Assembly (NCBI GenBank): GCA_958424475.1
Contig: CATZTY010000064.1
Location: forward strand, 1 to 6,268
DNA from: an uncultured Collinsella sp.
GTDB lineage: Bacteria; Actinomycetota; Coriobacteriia; Coriobacteriales; Coriobacteriaceae
Length of the DNA: 6,268 bases
Reading direction: 5' to 3'
The notes under the pieces were generated by a model. The model was given only the letters and a program-made list of their open reading frames with translations. It searched no databases and was not told where the DNA came from. Both the position numbers and the translations under genes were made by a program. The stretch's first letter is position 1, and each line of letters begins with the position of its first letter. Shown here in pieces: positions 1 through 5,743 of the stretch.

Positions 1-344
1 ACCGTCGAGAACGTCGCTGCCACCCACAGGGGAAACTCATAGGCCGCGATATTGGTCTTTCCATCAACCGGCCCCTCGGCATACTCGGCATAACCCGGGA
101 AATTGAGGCCCGCCACGGCGAGGCCCGCATCGTTGCCGCAATCGAAGAACATAGGGTAGTTCTTGTAATCGATGCACATACCGATCACTGCGTGCGCCGC
201 TGTCGCGTCGTCGATAAACGAATACGGAATGTGAAACCCGCGCGGCATCACGCGAACCTGTTGGCCGTAGTCAAAGCTCCAGTCGAGATTGCGGCCCAGA
301 TACATGTGGCCAGAATTATCGGTAAATCGAATACTCGTACACAT
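1..344 (-). CDS. bsh: Bile salt hydrolase (choloylglycine hydrolase), N-terminal part, cut by window edge
   Basis: Partial gene: 114 N-terminal residues are present, of about 315-330 usual for the family. The protein belongs to the Ntn-hydrolase choloylglycine hydrolase family, which cleaves the amide bond of glycine- or taurine-conjugated bile salts; related members hydrolyse penicillin V. The sequence opens MCTSIRF, so after Met removal Cys2 becomes the N-terminal nucleophile. The GRNLDW block places Arg18 and Asp21 at their family positions, and AGLNFPGY holds the conserved Asn81 (Asn82 in the Clostridium perfringens enzyme). The stretch FEFPLWV-like (AYEFPLWVA, 101-109) also matches. Resemblance to Bifidobacterium bile salt hydrolase is close from memory. 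There is no signal peptide, as expected for a cytoplasmic enzyme. The start is fixed by Cys2 and by an AGGAGG (349-354) four bases upstream. A terminator just upstream suggests the gene has its own promoter within 345-400. Bile salt versus penicillin specificity cannot be settled without the missing part. Confidence 0.93.
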   Translation of the reverse strand, partial: MCTSIRFTDNSGHMYLGRNLDWSFDYGQQVRVMPRGFHIPYSFIDDATAAHAVIGMCIDYKNYPMFFDCGNDAGLAVAGLNFPGYAEYAEGPVDGKTNIAAYEFPLWVAATFST

Positions 345-400
345 AGCGCCTCCTAGCTTTACGTTCTTGCTAATATCATTGTCTCCAAACAAAAAGGCGC

Positions 401-444
401 TAAACACAAAAGCCCGGACATGACAACAATGTCACGCCCGGACT
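401..444 (-). terminator. Intrinsic terminator on the minus strand, between the deformylase-like gene and bsh
   Basis: Arms at 430-444 and 411-425 form an uninterrupted 15-bp stem around a 4-nt loop (426-429) in minus-strand RNA, counting three G-U wobbles. The stem is followed by UUUUGUGUUU-like sequence (410-401). In plus-strand RNA the three wobbles become C-A mismatches, so the element favours the minus strand. It lies about 145 nt after the deformylase-like stop codon and about 55 nt before the bsh start, and so should separate those two transcripts. Confidence 0.75.
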
Positions 445-485
445 ATTCAAGCAGGATAAACTCAACCAAGTTAACCCCGCAGGTC

Positions 486-594
486 GTCTAAGGGGTCAAA
501 GTGCCGCAGATTGCCACGAAAGAGGAGCGAAGCGTACTTAAGGTACGCGAGCGACGATTGAGCGGCAAGGTGCGGTGCTTTGGTCCCCTTAGAC
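486..594. repeat. 109-bp imperfect inverted repeat with identical GTCTAAGGGG ends
   Basis: Both ends carry the same 10 bp in inverted orientation (486-495 and 585-594). The arms stay largely complementary inward. For example 498-508 pairs with 571-581 and 511-515 with 564-568, with a few mismatches and wobbles. The tip is a perfect GCGTAC/GTACGC hairpin (532-537, 543-548) with a 5-nt loop. There is no open reading frame of substance and no U tract on either side, so it is not a standard terminator. The architecture resembles a miniature inverted-repeat or REP-type dispersed element, but whether it is repeated elsewhere in the genome cannot be seen here. It overlaps the last codon and stop of the minus-strand deformylase-like gene. 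Confidence 0.7.
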
Positions 595-1008
595 CAACTT
601 TCCAAGACAGTGGTCGATCATATGCTGGATCATCTGTGCCTCAAAGCCCGCGTAGTCGCGGCGGCACTCCTTCATCTTGCCGTCGACGATCTGATCAAAG
701 GCGACCTTGCACTTGATATAGCGCGTGGACTTGGTGACCTCCTCGTGCGTCAGGCAGCTCTCCTCCATCTTGCTGGCGCCCAGGCCAAACACCAGACGGG
801 GGTTGTAGAGTACGTGAGGCTCGCCGGCATCGTCCAGGTAGACGCAAACCTTCTTGGTAACGCCAATCTGGTTAGCGGCCAAGCAGCCGGCATCGTCGAG
901 CGACTTGATGGTATCGATCAGGTCCTGAGCAACCGACTCGTCCTCGACGGTCGCAACCTCGCAACGCTGGGACAGGATAGCCTCGTCGTGGCAAAGCTCT
1001 TTAATCAT
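589..1008 (-). CDS. def: Divergent peptide deformylase, possibly inactive (HExxH reads HMIDH)
   Basis: 139 aa, slightly short for peptide deformylase (about 150-170). The family removes the formyl group from nascent N-terminal methionine using a metal held by one Cys and two His. Motif I (GxGLAAxQ) appears as AGCLAANQ at 40-47, with Cys42 where the second Gly is expected. Motif II (EGCLS) appears as ESCLT at 83-87, with the metal ligand Cys85. Motif III (QHExDH) reads QHMIDH at 128-133: both His ligands remain, but Met130 replaces the catalytic Glu. The opening MIKELCHDEAIL and the tail DHCLGKLV fit the short clostridial-type deformylases. I prefer the ATG at 1008 over the in-frame ATG at 1020, because GGAGG (1014-1018) lies five bases before it and overlaps the upstream ATG. 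The terminal GTC-TAA comes from the adjoining inverted repeat. Fold assignment is confident; activity is doubtful, and the housekeeping deformylase may be encoded elsewhere. Confidence 0.85.
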   Translation of the reverse strand: MIKELCHDEAILSQRCEVATVEDESVAQDLIDTIKSLDDAGCLAANQIGVTKKVCVYLDDAGEPHVLYNPRLVFGLGASKMEESCLTHEEVTKSTRYIKCKVAFDQIVDGKMKECRRDYAGFEAQMIQHMIDHCLGKLV

Positions 1009-1041
1009 ACGTTCCTCCATAGGGGTCGTTGTAACCGCTTA

Positions 1042-1047
1042 AGTATA
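1042..1047 (-). promoter_or_regulatory. Candidate -10 box (TATACT) for the deformylase-like gene
   Basis: TATACT on the minus strand matches the -10 consensus at five of six bases and would start transcription about 27 nt before the chosen start codon. No convincing -35 hexamer sits 16-18 nt upstream. An imperfect dyad (ACGGTA/TACCGT, 1047-1052 and 1076-1081) covers the spacer and could be an operator, or could be chance. Confidence 0.3.
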
Positions 1048-1140
1048 CGGTACCCACACATTTTCATGCGAAAAATACCGTCCGTCTGCTACAAAGCGCC
1101 GAACATCAACATGCGAGGAACAACAGCGTCGTAAAGGGGC

Positions 1141-1146
1141 TATAGT
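1141..1146 (+). promoter_or_regulatory. Candidate -10 box (TATAGT) for the purine permease
   Basis: TATAGT lies 55 nt before the permease start and matches the -10 consensus at five of six bases. The expected -35 position (about 1118-1123) has no recognisable hexamer, so this is a weak call based on position and a single box. Confidence 0.25.
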
Positions 1147-1201
1147 AGTTGAGCTCGTGTCAATCGGCCTAAACTCGGGGCCGAACAAGGAAAGGGTATG
1201 C

Positions 1202-2512
1202 ATGGACGAACTATTTCACGTCAGTGAGCGCAAGTCCACAATCGGGACCGAACTCCGCGCTGGACTGACAACATTCCTGGCGATGGCCTACATCATCGCC
1301 GTCAACCCCGCGGTGCTCTCGGGCGCTGGCATCGATGCGGGAGCGCTCGCCTGCGCCACCTGCCTGGGCGCCGGCATCATGACCATCTGCATGGGCATCT
1401 TCGCCAACCGCCCGCTCGCCTGCGCGTCGGGCTTAGGCGTCAACGCGATGATCGCCGGAATCACCACCACCGTCTGCGGCGGTGACTGGCACGTGGCCAT
1501 GAGCGTCATCTTCCTCGAGGGTATCGTCATCTTGCTGCTCGTGCTTTGTGGCCTGCGCGAGGCCATCATGGACGCCATCCCGGTTGTCCTGCGTCACGCC
1601 ATCTCGGTGGGTCTGGGCCTGTTCATCGCCATGATTGGCCTGTGCGATGCCGGCATTATCACCGCTGGCGCCGGTACACTCGTCGGTCTGGGCGACATCA
1701 CCTCCCCCACCTTCATCGTCGGCATCATCTCCATCCTGGTGACGGTCGCCCTCGCCTGCCGCAACGTCCCCGGCTCGCTGCTCATCGGCATCGTCGTCGC
1801 CGTCATCGCCGGTATCCCCCTAGGTGTGACCCAGGCTCCGACCGGTATCATCGCCCCGCTCGACTTCTCGAGCATTGGTGGCCCCATCGCCGACGCCGGC
1901 GGCGTGCCCGCCATCGTCAAGGTCCTTACCGACCCCGCGCTCCTCGTCATCTCGTTCTCGCTGCTCATGAGTGACTTCTTCGACACCATGGGCACCGCGA
2001 TGGCCGTGGCCAAGCAGGGCGAGTTCCTCACCGACGACGGCAACGTCGAGAATATCAAGGAGATTCTGATCGTCGACTCTGCCGCCGCTGCTGTGGGCGG
2101 TTTCATGGGCGTCTCCTCCATCACCACCTTCGTCGAGTCCACCTCTGGCGCTGCCGACGGTGGCCGCACGGGCCTCACCTCCGTCACCACCGGCGTGCTG
2201 TTCATTCTCGCCGCGTTCTTCTCCCCCATCGTCACCATCGTTTCCAGCGCCGCCACCTGCGGTGCTCTGGTCTACGTCGGCTACCTCATGATGAGCGAGG
2301 CCTCCGAGATCGACTGGTCCGACGTGTCGCAGGGTTTCCCGGCGTTCATGATTGTCGCCGGCGTGCCCTTCACCTACTCCATCTCTGCCGGCATTGGCCT
2401 GGGCTTTATCGCCTACGTGGTCGTCGCGCTCTTTAAGGGCGAGGCCTCCAAGATCAAGCCACTCATGTGGATCGCAGCCCTCGCCTTCCTCGTCTACTTC
2501 TTCGTGGCGTAA
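1202..2512 (+). CDS. NCS2/AzgA-type purine (adenine/guanine/hypoxanthine) permease
   Basis: 436 aa integral membrane protein, the usual length for AzgA/PbuG/PbuO permeases, which import purine bases by proton symport. The N-terminus (ELRAGLTTFLAMAYIIAVNP, 17-36) is the family hallmark entering the first membrane helix. Further hydrophobic segments lie near 48-68, 98-117, 136-154, 169-186, 191-208, 245-258, 290-305, 328-350, 354-364, 381-410 and 421-435. The DFFDTMGT block (258-265) and the FVESTSGAADGGRTGLTS block (310-327) are conserved in the family's substrate-binding core. The ATG at 1202 is preceded by AAGGAAAGGG (1187-1196). A GTG at 1157 in frame would add 15 residues outside the family pattern and lacks a good ribosome binding site. 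The gene is monocistronic, with a strong terminator after it. Exact base specificity (adenine versus guanine/hypoxanthine) is not visible. No purine riboswitch core is seen in the 180-nt leader. Confidence 0.93.
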   Translation: MDELFHVSERKSTIGTELRAGLTTFLAMAYIIAVNPAVLSGAGIDAGALACATCLGAGIMTICMGIFANRPLACASGLGVNAMIAGITTTVCGGDWHVAMSVIFLEGIVILLLVLCGLREAIMDAIPVVLRHAISVGLGLFIAMIGLCDAGIITAGAGTLVGLGDITSPTFIVGIISILVTVALACRNVPGSLLIGIVVAVIAGIPLGVTQAPTGIIAPLDFSSIGGPIADAGGVPAIVKVLTDPALLVISFSLLMSDFFDTMGTAMAVAKQGEFLTDDGNVENIKEILIVDSAAAAVGGFMGVSSITTFVESTSGAADGGRTGLTSVTTGVLFILAAFFSPIVTIVSSAATCGALVYVGYLMMSEASEIDWSDVSQGFPAFMIVAGVPFTYSISAGIGLGFIAYVVVALFKGEASKIKPLMWIAALAFLVYFFVA

Positions 2513-2541
2513 CGGCATAGTCTGCTAAAGCAAAACAACAA

Positions 2542-2583
2542 GGCGCGGAATCGCATCGAGCGGCTCCGCGCCTTTCTTTTAGC
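2542..2583 (+). terminator. Intrinsic terminator after the purine permease
   Basis: GGCGCGGA (2542-2549) pairs perfectly with TCCGCGCC (2565-2572) around a 15-nt loop that can add three inner pairs, and TTTCTTTT follows directly. It begins 30 nt after the permease stop. It separates that gene from the esterase, which must therefore have its own promoter. Confidence 0.9.
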
Positions 2584-2649
2584 GTCTGCCCCCGTGTCAG
2601 CGTGCGACAATTGAGGCTGTCAATATCACAACACCGAGAGAAGCCTGCC

Positions 2650-3315
2650 TTGGAAGCGCATCATAAGCAGATAACCGTTTATTCAGAGTGTGCGGAAGGC
2701 GCGCCCGTCATCTATCTCCCCGTGGTTATGGGCAACGGTAGTGAAGTCTACGAGCGCTGCCGAGAGCTCGACTGCCCGCCGTTCACCCTTGTCGCCATTG
2801 GAGGGCTCGATTGGAATCGCGAGCTGAGCCCCTGGGAATGCGACGGAACTATACGAGATGCCGAGCCCTTTGGCGGACAGGCTGCTGGTTTTCTTGACGA
2901 GTTGTTGAAGCAGATAATCCCCCAGGCCGAATCATCGCTCCCGCAACCGCCTGCCTGGCGCGGCGTTGCCGGCTACTCGTTGGCGGGTCTTTTTGCACTG
3001 TGGGCACTTTGGCAAACAGATGTCTTTGAGCGCGCAGCGAGTGCATCGGGGTCGCTGTGGTTCCCTGGCTTTATCGACTACGCGCGCGAGCGCACGATGA
3101 CAGCTACGCCCGACGCCGCCTATCTGTCGCTCGGTAAAAAGGAAACCAAGACGCCCAACCGCATGATGCGGCACGTACTCGACGATACGCACGCGATGGA
3201 AGAGTTGCTTATCGAGCGTGACATTCCAACAACGCTGGAGCTCAACCCCGGCAATCACTTTGCCCAAACTGACCTGCGCATGGCGCGCGGCATCCACTGG
3301 ATACTGACGCATTAA
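2650..3315 (+). CDS. Alpha/beta-hydrolase-fold esterase (enterochelin-esterase-like, PF00756 type)
   Basis: 221 aa from the chosen TTG. The sequence has the layout of small cytoplasmic 'putative esterase' proteins: a first strand APVIYLPVVMGNG (18-30), then PFTLVAIGGLDWNRELSPW (44-62), the nucleophile elbow GYSLAG with Ser110, SGSLWFPGF (133-141), and a C-terminal PGNHF carrying the likely catalytic His203. The acidic triad member is not certain; SLGKKE (160-165) lies in the loop where it may be expected. No signal peptide or siderophore-binding N-domain is present, so the natural ester is unknown. TTG 2650 is preferred because GAGAGAAG (2636-2643) lies six bases before it. An in-frame GTG at 2602 has no ribosome binding site and leaves only about 20 nt after the preceding terminator for a promoter. 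The first ~100 bases are visibly more AT-rich than the permease gene, which may indicate separate ancestry. The gene ends beside a gene remnant on the other strand. Confidence 0.82.
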   Translation: MEAHHKQITVYSECAEGAPVIYLPVVMGNGSEVYERCRELDCPPFTLVAIGGLDWNRELSPWECDGTIRDAEPFGGQAAGFLDELLKQIIPQAESSLPQPPAWRGVAGYSLAGLFALWALWQTDVFERAASASGSLWFPGFIDYARERTMTATPDAAYLSLGKKETKTPNRMMRHVLDDTHAMEELLIERDIPTTLELNPGNHFAQTDLRMARGIHWILTH

Positions 3316-3424
3316 AAATGGCGTCCACGCGCATATGTAGGCCGAGCGGGAACATGCGCGGGCGGCCGAGCGACGATGCATCGTAGATGGCATCGGTGAC
3401 GGCGGGCGTCGAGGATTGGGACAT
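3316..3424 (-). pseudogene. Amputated 5' end of an unidentified gene
   Basis: On the minus strand an ATG at 3424 is preceded by AAAGGA five bases upstream. It opens a frame beginning MSQSSTPAVTDAIYDASS and continuing through GRPRMFPLGLHMRVDAIFN, about 36 codons. Codon choice over this stretch (GCC, GTC, ACC, ATC, CTC, GGC, CGC) is that of the neighbouring real genes. The frame then runs antisense into the last 74 bases of the esterase gene, where codon use becomes atypical (TGC, GGT, CGG, AGT), and stops at 3242. This pattern is what a truncated gene would leave at a recombination junction near 3315/3316. I do not recognise the family. A genuine 60-aa small protein overlapping the esterase is the alternative. 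Confidence 0.4.
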
Positions 3425-3448
3425 GGAAGTCCTTTCATGATGGAAGGG

Positions 3449-3480
3449 CGTTCGGGCATAGCGGATAACCTGCCCGAACG
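3449..3480. other. Perfect 10-bp hairpin in the convergent gap
   Basis: CGTTCGGGCA (3449-3458) and TGCCCGAACG (3471-3480) form a perfect stem with a 12-nt loop. It lies 68 nt after the MetE-like stop codon and 25 nt before the start of the minus-strand gene remnant. Neither side has a U tract, so a standard intrinsic terminator is not supported. It could slow polymerase after the MetE-like gene, protect the 3' end, or be part of the old leader of the truncated gene. Confidence 0.5.
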
Positions 3481-3547
3481 ATACGATCCGAACCATTGTA
3501 CGCGATACGCAATGCCTCGCACGCGCCGCCACCTGCAAACGGTAGCG

Positions 3548-4681
3548 TTACTTCCAAACGCGCTCGGCAATGCGCTTGACCAGCGCGATCTTTGCCCACT
3601 GCTCGTCCTCGGTCAGCTTGTTGCCAATCTCGCAGCTGGCAAAGCCGCACTGGGGCGACAGGTACAGATTCTCGAGCGGCACGTACTTTGCGGCTTCGCG
3701 GATGCGCTCGACGATAACATCCTCGTTCTCGAGCTCTGCCGCCTTGGTGGTTACCAAGCCCAGCACGACCTTCTTGCCGGGAGCAACATACTTGAGCGGC
3801 TCAAAGCCACCGGCGCGCGGCGTATCGAACTCAAGGTAGAACGCGTCGACGTTCTCATGTGCGAACAGGTACGGCGCAATGGGATCGTAACCACCCTCGA
3901 AGGCATACGTGGAGTGATAGTTGCCGCGGCACACGTGCGTGTTGATAACCAGATCGTCGGGCTTGCCCGCGATGGCGGCATTGTTGAGCGCCACGCCCAG
4001 CTCGCTCACCTTTTGCAGGTCAACCGGGCTCATGCCGGTCTTGGACACAAAGTCGGTATCGCAATAGATGCCCCAGGTGCAGTCATCAAATTGGATGTTG
4101 CGGCAGCCTGCTGCGTACAGGTCGGCGATCACCGTGCGATAAGCGGCCGCAATGGCGTCGGCAAGTTCCTCATCGGTCTTATAGACAGCGCGCAGGCTCT
4201 CCTGCTGGCCGTCGCAGCGATCGAGCGTGACCTCAGAGAACGTCTGGATCGGCGCCGGAATGGTCTGGCGTGCGACCTGGCCCTCCCCCTCAAGCGCCTT
4301 GACGAACTTAAAATGCTCGACGAACGGGTGGTTCTCGCCGCTAATGGGACCAGTAACCACGGCGGTGTCGGCCGTCGTCTCCTCATCATGGAACATATAA
4401 CCCGTGCGTGAGGTGCGGCGCTCAATGCCGTTGAGGCCCCACATAAAATCGAGGTGCCAGTAGCTGCGGCGGAACTCGCCATCGGTGATCACCTGCAGGC
4501 CGGCGGCCTTCTGCTTGGCCACCAAATCGCGAATGGCATCGTCCTCGACGGCCTTAAGGCCGGAAGCGTCGAGTTTACCCGCGACATAGGCGGCACGGGC
4601 GTCCTTTACAGCCTGCGGGCGAAGAAAGCTGCCGACGATATCGGCGCGAAACGGCGCGTTCGGTTGAATCGAAGTGCTCAT
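3548..4681 (-). CDS. MetE C-terminal-domain-like methyltransferase (YxjG/YxjH type)
   Basis: 377 aa, matching the stand-alone homologues of the catalytic domain of cobalamin-independent methionine synthase and less than half of full MetE. The zinc-site ligands are all present: His249 and Cys251 in NTHVCRGN, Glu284 in FYLEFD, and Cys345 in SPQCGF. The N-terminal RADIVGSFLRP (12-22), TDGEFRR (66-72) and QFDDCTWGIYCD (197-208) blocks also fit. The fold is a cytoplasmic TIM barrel that activates a thiol on zinc. Homocysteine is the likely methyl acceptor, and the methyl donor for this short type is not established from sequence. The ATG at 4681 has AAGGGAG (4688-4694) six bases upstream; an ATG at 4699 lacks one and includes that site. 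A LysR regulator lies directly upstream on the same strand with a MET-box-like dyad between, indicating regulation by methionine supply. No SAM riboswitch or T-box is seen. Confidence 0.88.
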   Translation of the reverse strand: MSTSIQPNAPFRADIVGSFLRPQAVKDARAAYVAGKLDASGLKAVEDDAIRDLVAKQKAAGLQVITDGEFRRSYWHLDFMWGLNGIERRTSRTGYMFHDEETTADTAVVTGPISGENHPFVEHFKFVKALEGEGQVARQTIPAPIQTFSEVTLDRCDGQQESLRAVYKTDEELADAIAAAYRTVIADLYAAGCRNIQFDDCTWGIYCDTDFVSKTGMSPVDLQKVSELGVALNNAAIAGKPDDLVINTHVCRGNYHSTYAFEGGYDPIAPYLFAHENVDAFYLEFDTPRAGGFEPLKYVAPGKKVVLGLVTTKAAELENEDVIVERIREAAKYVPLENLYLSPQCGFASCEIGNKLTEDEQWAKIALVKRIAERVWK

Positions 4682-4719
4682 AGATATCTCCCTTTGCATT
4701 GGTTGCTTTACTGGGACAG

Positions 4720-4748
4720 AGTATGAGCGCTCATATGACCATCGTAAA
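4720..4748 (-). promoter_or_regulatory. Candidate promoter of the MetE-like gene
   Basis: On the minus strand TTTACG (4743-4748) and CATACT (4720-4725) each match the -35 and -10 consensus at four of six bases with a 17-nt spacer. Transcription would start near 4713. The centre of the upstream dyad (4779) would then sit at about -66, the classic LysR recognition position. The region is AT-rich, and other -10-like hexamers (TATAAA, TATATT) lie nearby, so the assignment is tentative. Confidence 0.35.
4722..4735. promoter_or_regulatory. 14-bp perfect palindrome TATGAGCGCTCATA
   Basis: This is a perfect self-complementary 14-mer in the leader of the MetE-like gene, overlapping the candidate -10 box. 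Its symmetry and placement suit a repressor operator, but I cannot match it to a known regulator. Confidence 0.35.
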
Positions 4749-4767
4749 ATATATGTTTATAGCAGTT

Positions 4768-4790
4768 TGATATAGATGTTTCCTATATCA
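4768..4790. promoter_or_regulatory. MET-box-like operator, TGATATAG-N7-CTATATCA
   Basis: This is a perfect 8-bp inverted repeat with a 7-bp spacer, 87 bp upstream of the MetE-like start codon. Its inner 17 bp have the form TATAG-N7-CTATA, the same arm sequence and spacing as the streptococcal MET-box bound by MtaR (TATAGTTTSAAACTATA, recalled from comparative-genomics work). The spacer itself differs from that consensus. The LysR protein encoded next to it resembles MtaR/CmbR, which makes it the likely binder. The functional role is inferred. Confidence 0.65.
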
Positions 4791-4799
4791 GTCTGGACT

Positions 4800-4838
4800 G
4801 TCATAAAGAGACTTGAACCGTGCGGAGCACAGCAGTCT
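4800..4838 (-). terminator. Possible weak terminator after the LysR gene
   Basis: Starting inside the LysR stop codon, AGACT (4834-4838) can pair with AGTCT on the far side (4809-4813 on the plus strand), and CTGTGC/GCACGG form an inner stem with a 3-nt loop. A short CUUUAU follows instead of a strong U tract. It may partly separate the LysR and MetE-like transcripts, leaving the latter to its own regulated promoter. Confidence 0.3.
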
Positions 4839-5733
4839 AGATATGCTGACGAATCGCGTCGATATAGGCCCGACCGTAGCGCGTAAGCGTCGTGTTCTTG
4901 CGCGTGATGATGCCAATCTCCATGTACTCGTCCACGTCGAGCGGAATCGAGATAATGCCGGGGCCGTTGAGCTCGTGGCTGATCACGCCCGAGCATACCG
5001 TGTAGCCGTTGAGGCCCATGGCCAAATTGAACAACGTCGCACGGTCGCGCACGCGGATATTTTTGCGACGCTCGAACGTCGAGGTCAGCTCCTCGGAATA
5101 GTAAAACGAGTTGTAGCTGCCCTGCTCGTAGGACAGGAACGGGTAGTCTTCCAGATCCTCGAGCGTCACGCTGGAGCGGTCCGCCAGCGGATGGTCGGCG
5201 CAGACGAAGACATGCGGCGTGGCGCAGAAGAGTCCTTCGAACACGAGCTCGTTGGCCACCAGCATGCGCTCGATGACCTCGCGGTTGTGCTCGGACAGAT
5301 ATAGGATGCCCAGCTCGCTTTTCATGTGCGCGACATCCTCGATAATCTCGTGGGTTTGCTCCTCGCGCAGGGTAAAGTCGTAACGCGCGGCATCGAACTC
5401 ACGAATCACGTCGACAAACGCGTTAACGGCAAAGGAATAATGCTGGCAGCTCACACTAAAGTGCGGCACCTGCTCGGATGCGCCCTTGTACTTGCCCTCG
5501 AGCAGGTCAGCCTGGTCGAGTACCTGGCGCGCATAGCCCAAGAAGGTCTCACCTTCCTCGGACACAACGACGCCCTTGTTAGTGCGCTCAAAGATGTGCA
5601 CGCCCATCTCGTTTTCGAGATCGCGAATCGATGCGGTAATCGAAGGCTGCGACACAAAGAGCCGGCGCGAGGCCTCGGTGATGCTGCCGCATTCGGCAAC
5701 TTTGACGACATATCTGAGCTGCTGAAGCTTCAT
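4837..5733 (-). CDS. LysR-type regulator, MtaR/CmbR-like (sulfur amino acid control)
   Basis: 298 aa, the normal LysR length. The winged helix-turn-helix occupies about residues 1-60 (LQQLRYVVKVAECGSITEAS, then FVSQPSITASIRDLENEMG and FER), followed by a linker helix to about 85 and a two-lobed effector domain (about 90-298). From memory the effector domain resembles streptococcal MtaR/CmbR, regulators of methionine and cysteine genes: SCQHYSF (95-101), the SELGILYL stretch (139-146), YYSEELT (211-217) and RDRATLFNLAMGLNGYTVCSG (229-249) have counterparts there. The start codon has AGGGAG six bases upstream, overlapping the stop of the HAD gene, which ends 10 nt before. This suggests co-transcription and perhaps translational coupling. 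The MetE-like gene lies 155 nt downstream behind a MET-box-like dyad, so it is the obvious target. The effector molecule (O-acetylserine, homocysteine or another) cannot be read from sequence. Confidence 0.9.
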   Translation of the reverse strand: MKLQQLRYVVKVAECGSITEASRRLFVSQPSITASIRDLENEMGVHIFERTNKGVVVSEEGETFLGYARQVLDQADLLEGKYKGASEQVPHFSVSCQHYSFAVNAFVDVIREFDAARYDFTLREEQTHEIIEDVAHMKSELGILYLSEHNREVIERMLVANELVFEGLFCATPHVFVCADHPLADRSSVTLEDLEDYPFLSYEQGSYNSFYYSEELTSTFERRKNIRVRDRATLFNLAMGLNGYTVCSGVISHELNGPGIISIPLDVDEYMEIGIITRKNTTLTRYGRAYIDAIRQHI

Positions 5734-5743
5734 AGCTTTCTCC

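Noticed and set aside
486..594. Intrinsic terminator for the deformylase-like gene
   Set aside because: The long hairpin has no U tract on either side, and its stem includes the stop codon. The hairpin at 401-444 is a far better terminator.
501..716. Small plus-strand open frame beginning in the inverted repeat
   Set aside because: It reads through the repeat and then antisense to the deformylase-like gene. The arginine/serine-rich product is typical of spurious translation.
580..1134. Long plus-strand open frame (184 codons)
   Set aside because: It is antisense to the deformylase-like gene, has no family resemblance and no ribosome binding site. It is open only because of GC-rich codon structure on the other strand.
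1021..1201. Possible purine riboswitch upstream of the purine permease
   Set aside because: I could not find the conserved three-way-junction core or loop sequences, and there is no terminator/antiterminator pair before the start codon.
1594..2518. Minus-strand open frames opposite the permease (1594-2256 and 1820-2518)
   Set aside because: They are antisense to clear membrane helices and NCS2 motifs, and their products are low-complexity.
3416..4411. Long plus-strand open frame (331 codons)
   Set aside because: It is antisense to the MetE-like gene, whose zinc-site motifs show the true coding strand. The frame runs on past any recognisable domain.
4682..4836. SAM riboswitch or T-box leader for the MetE-like gene
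   Set aside because: The gap is too short and lacks the conserved cores of either; its structure is explained better by protein-binding dyads.
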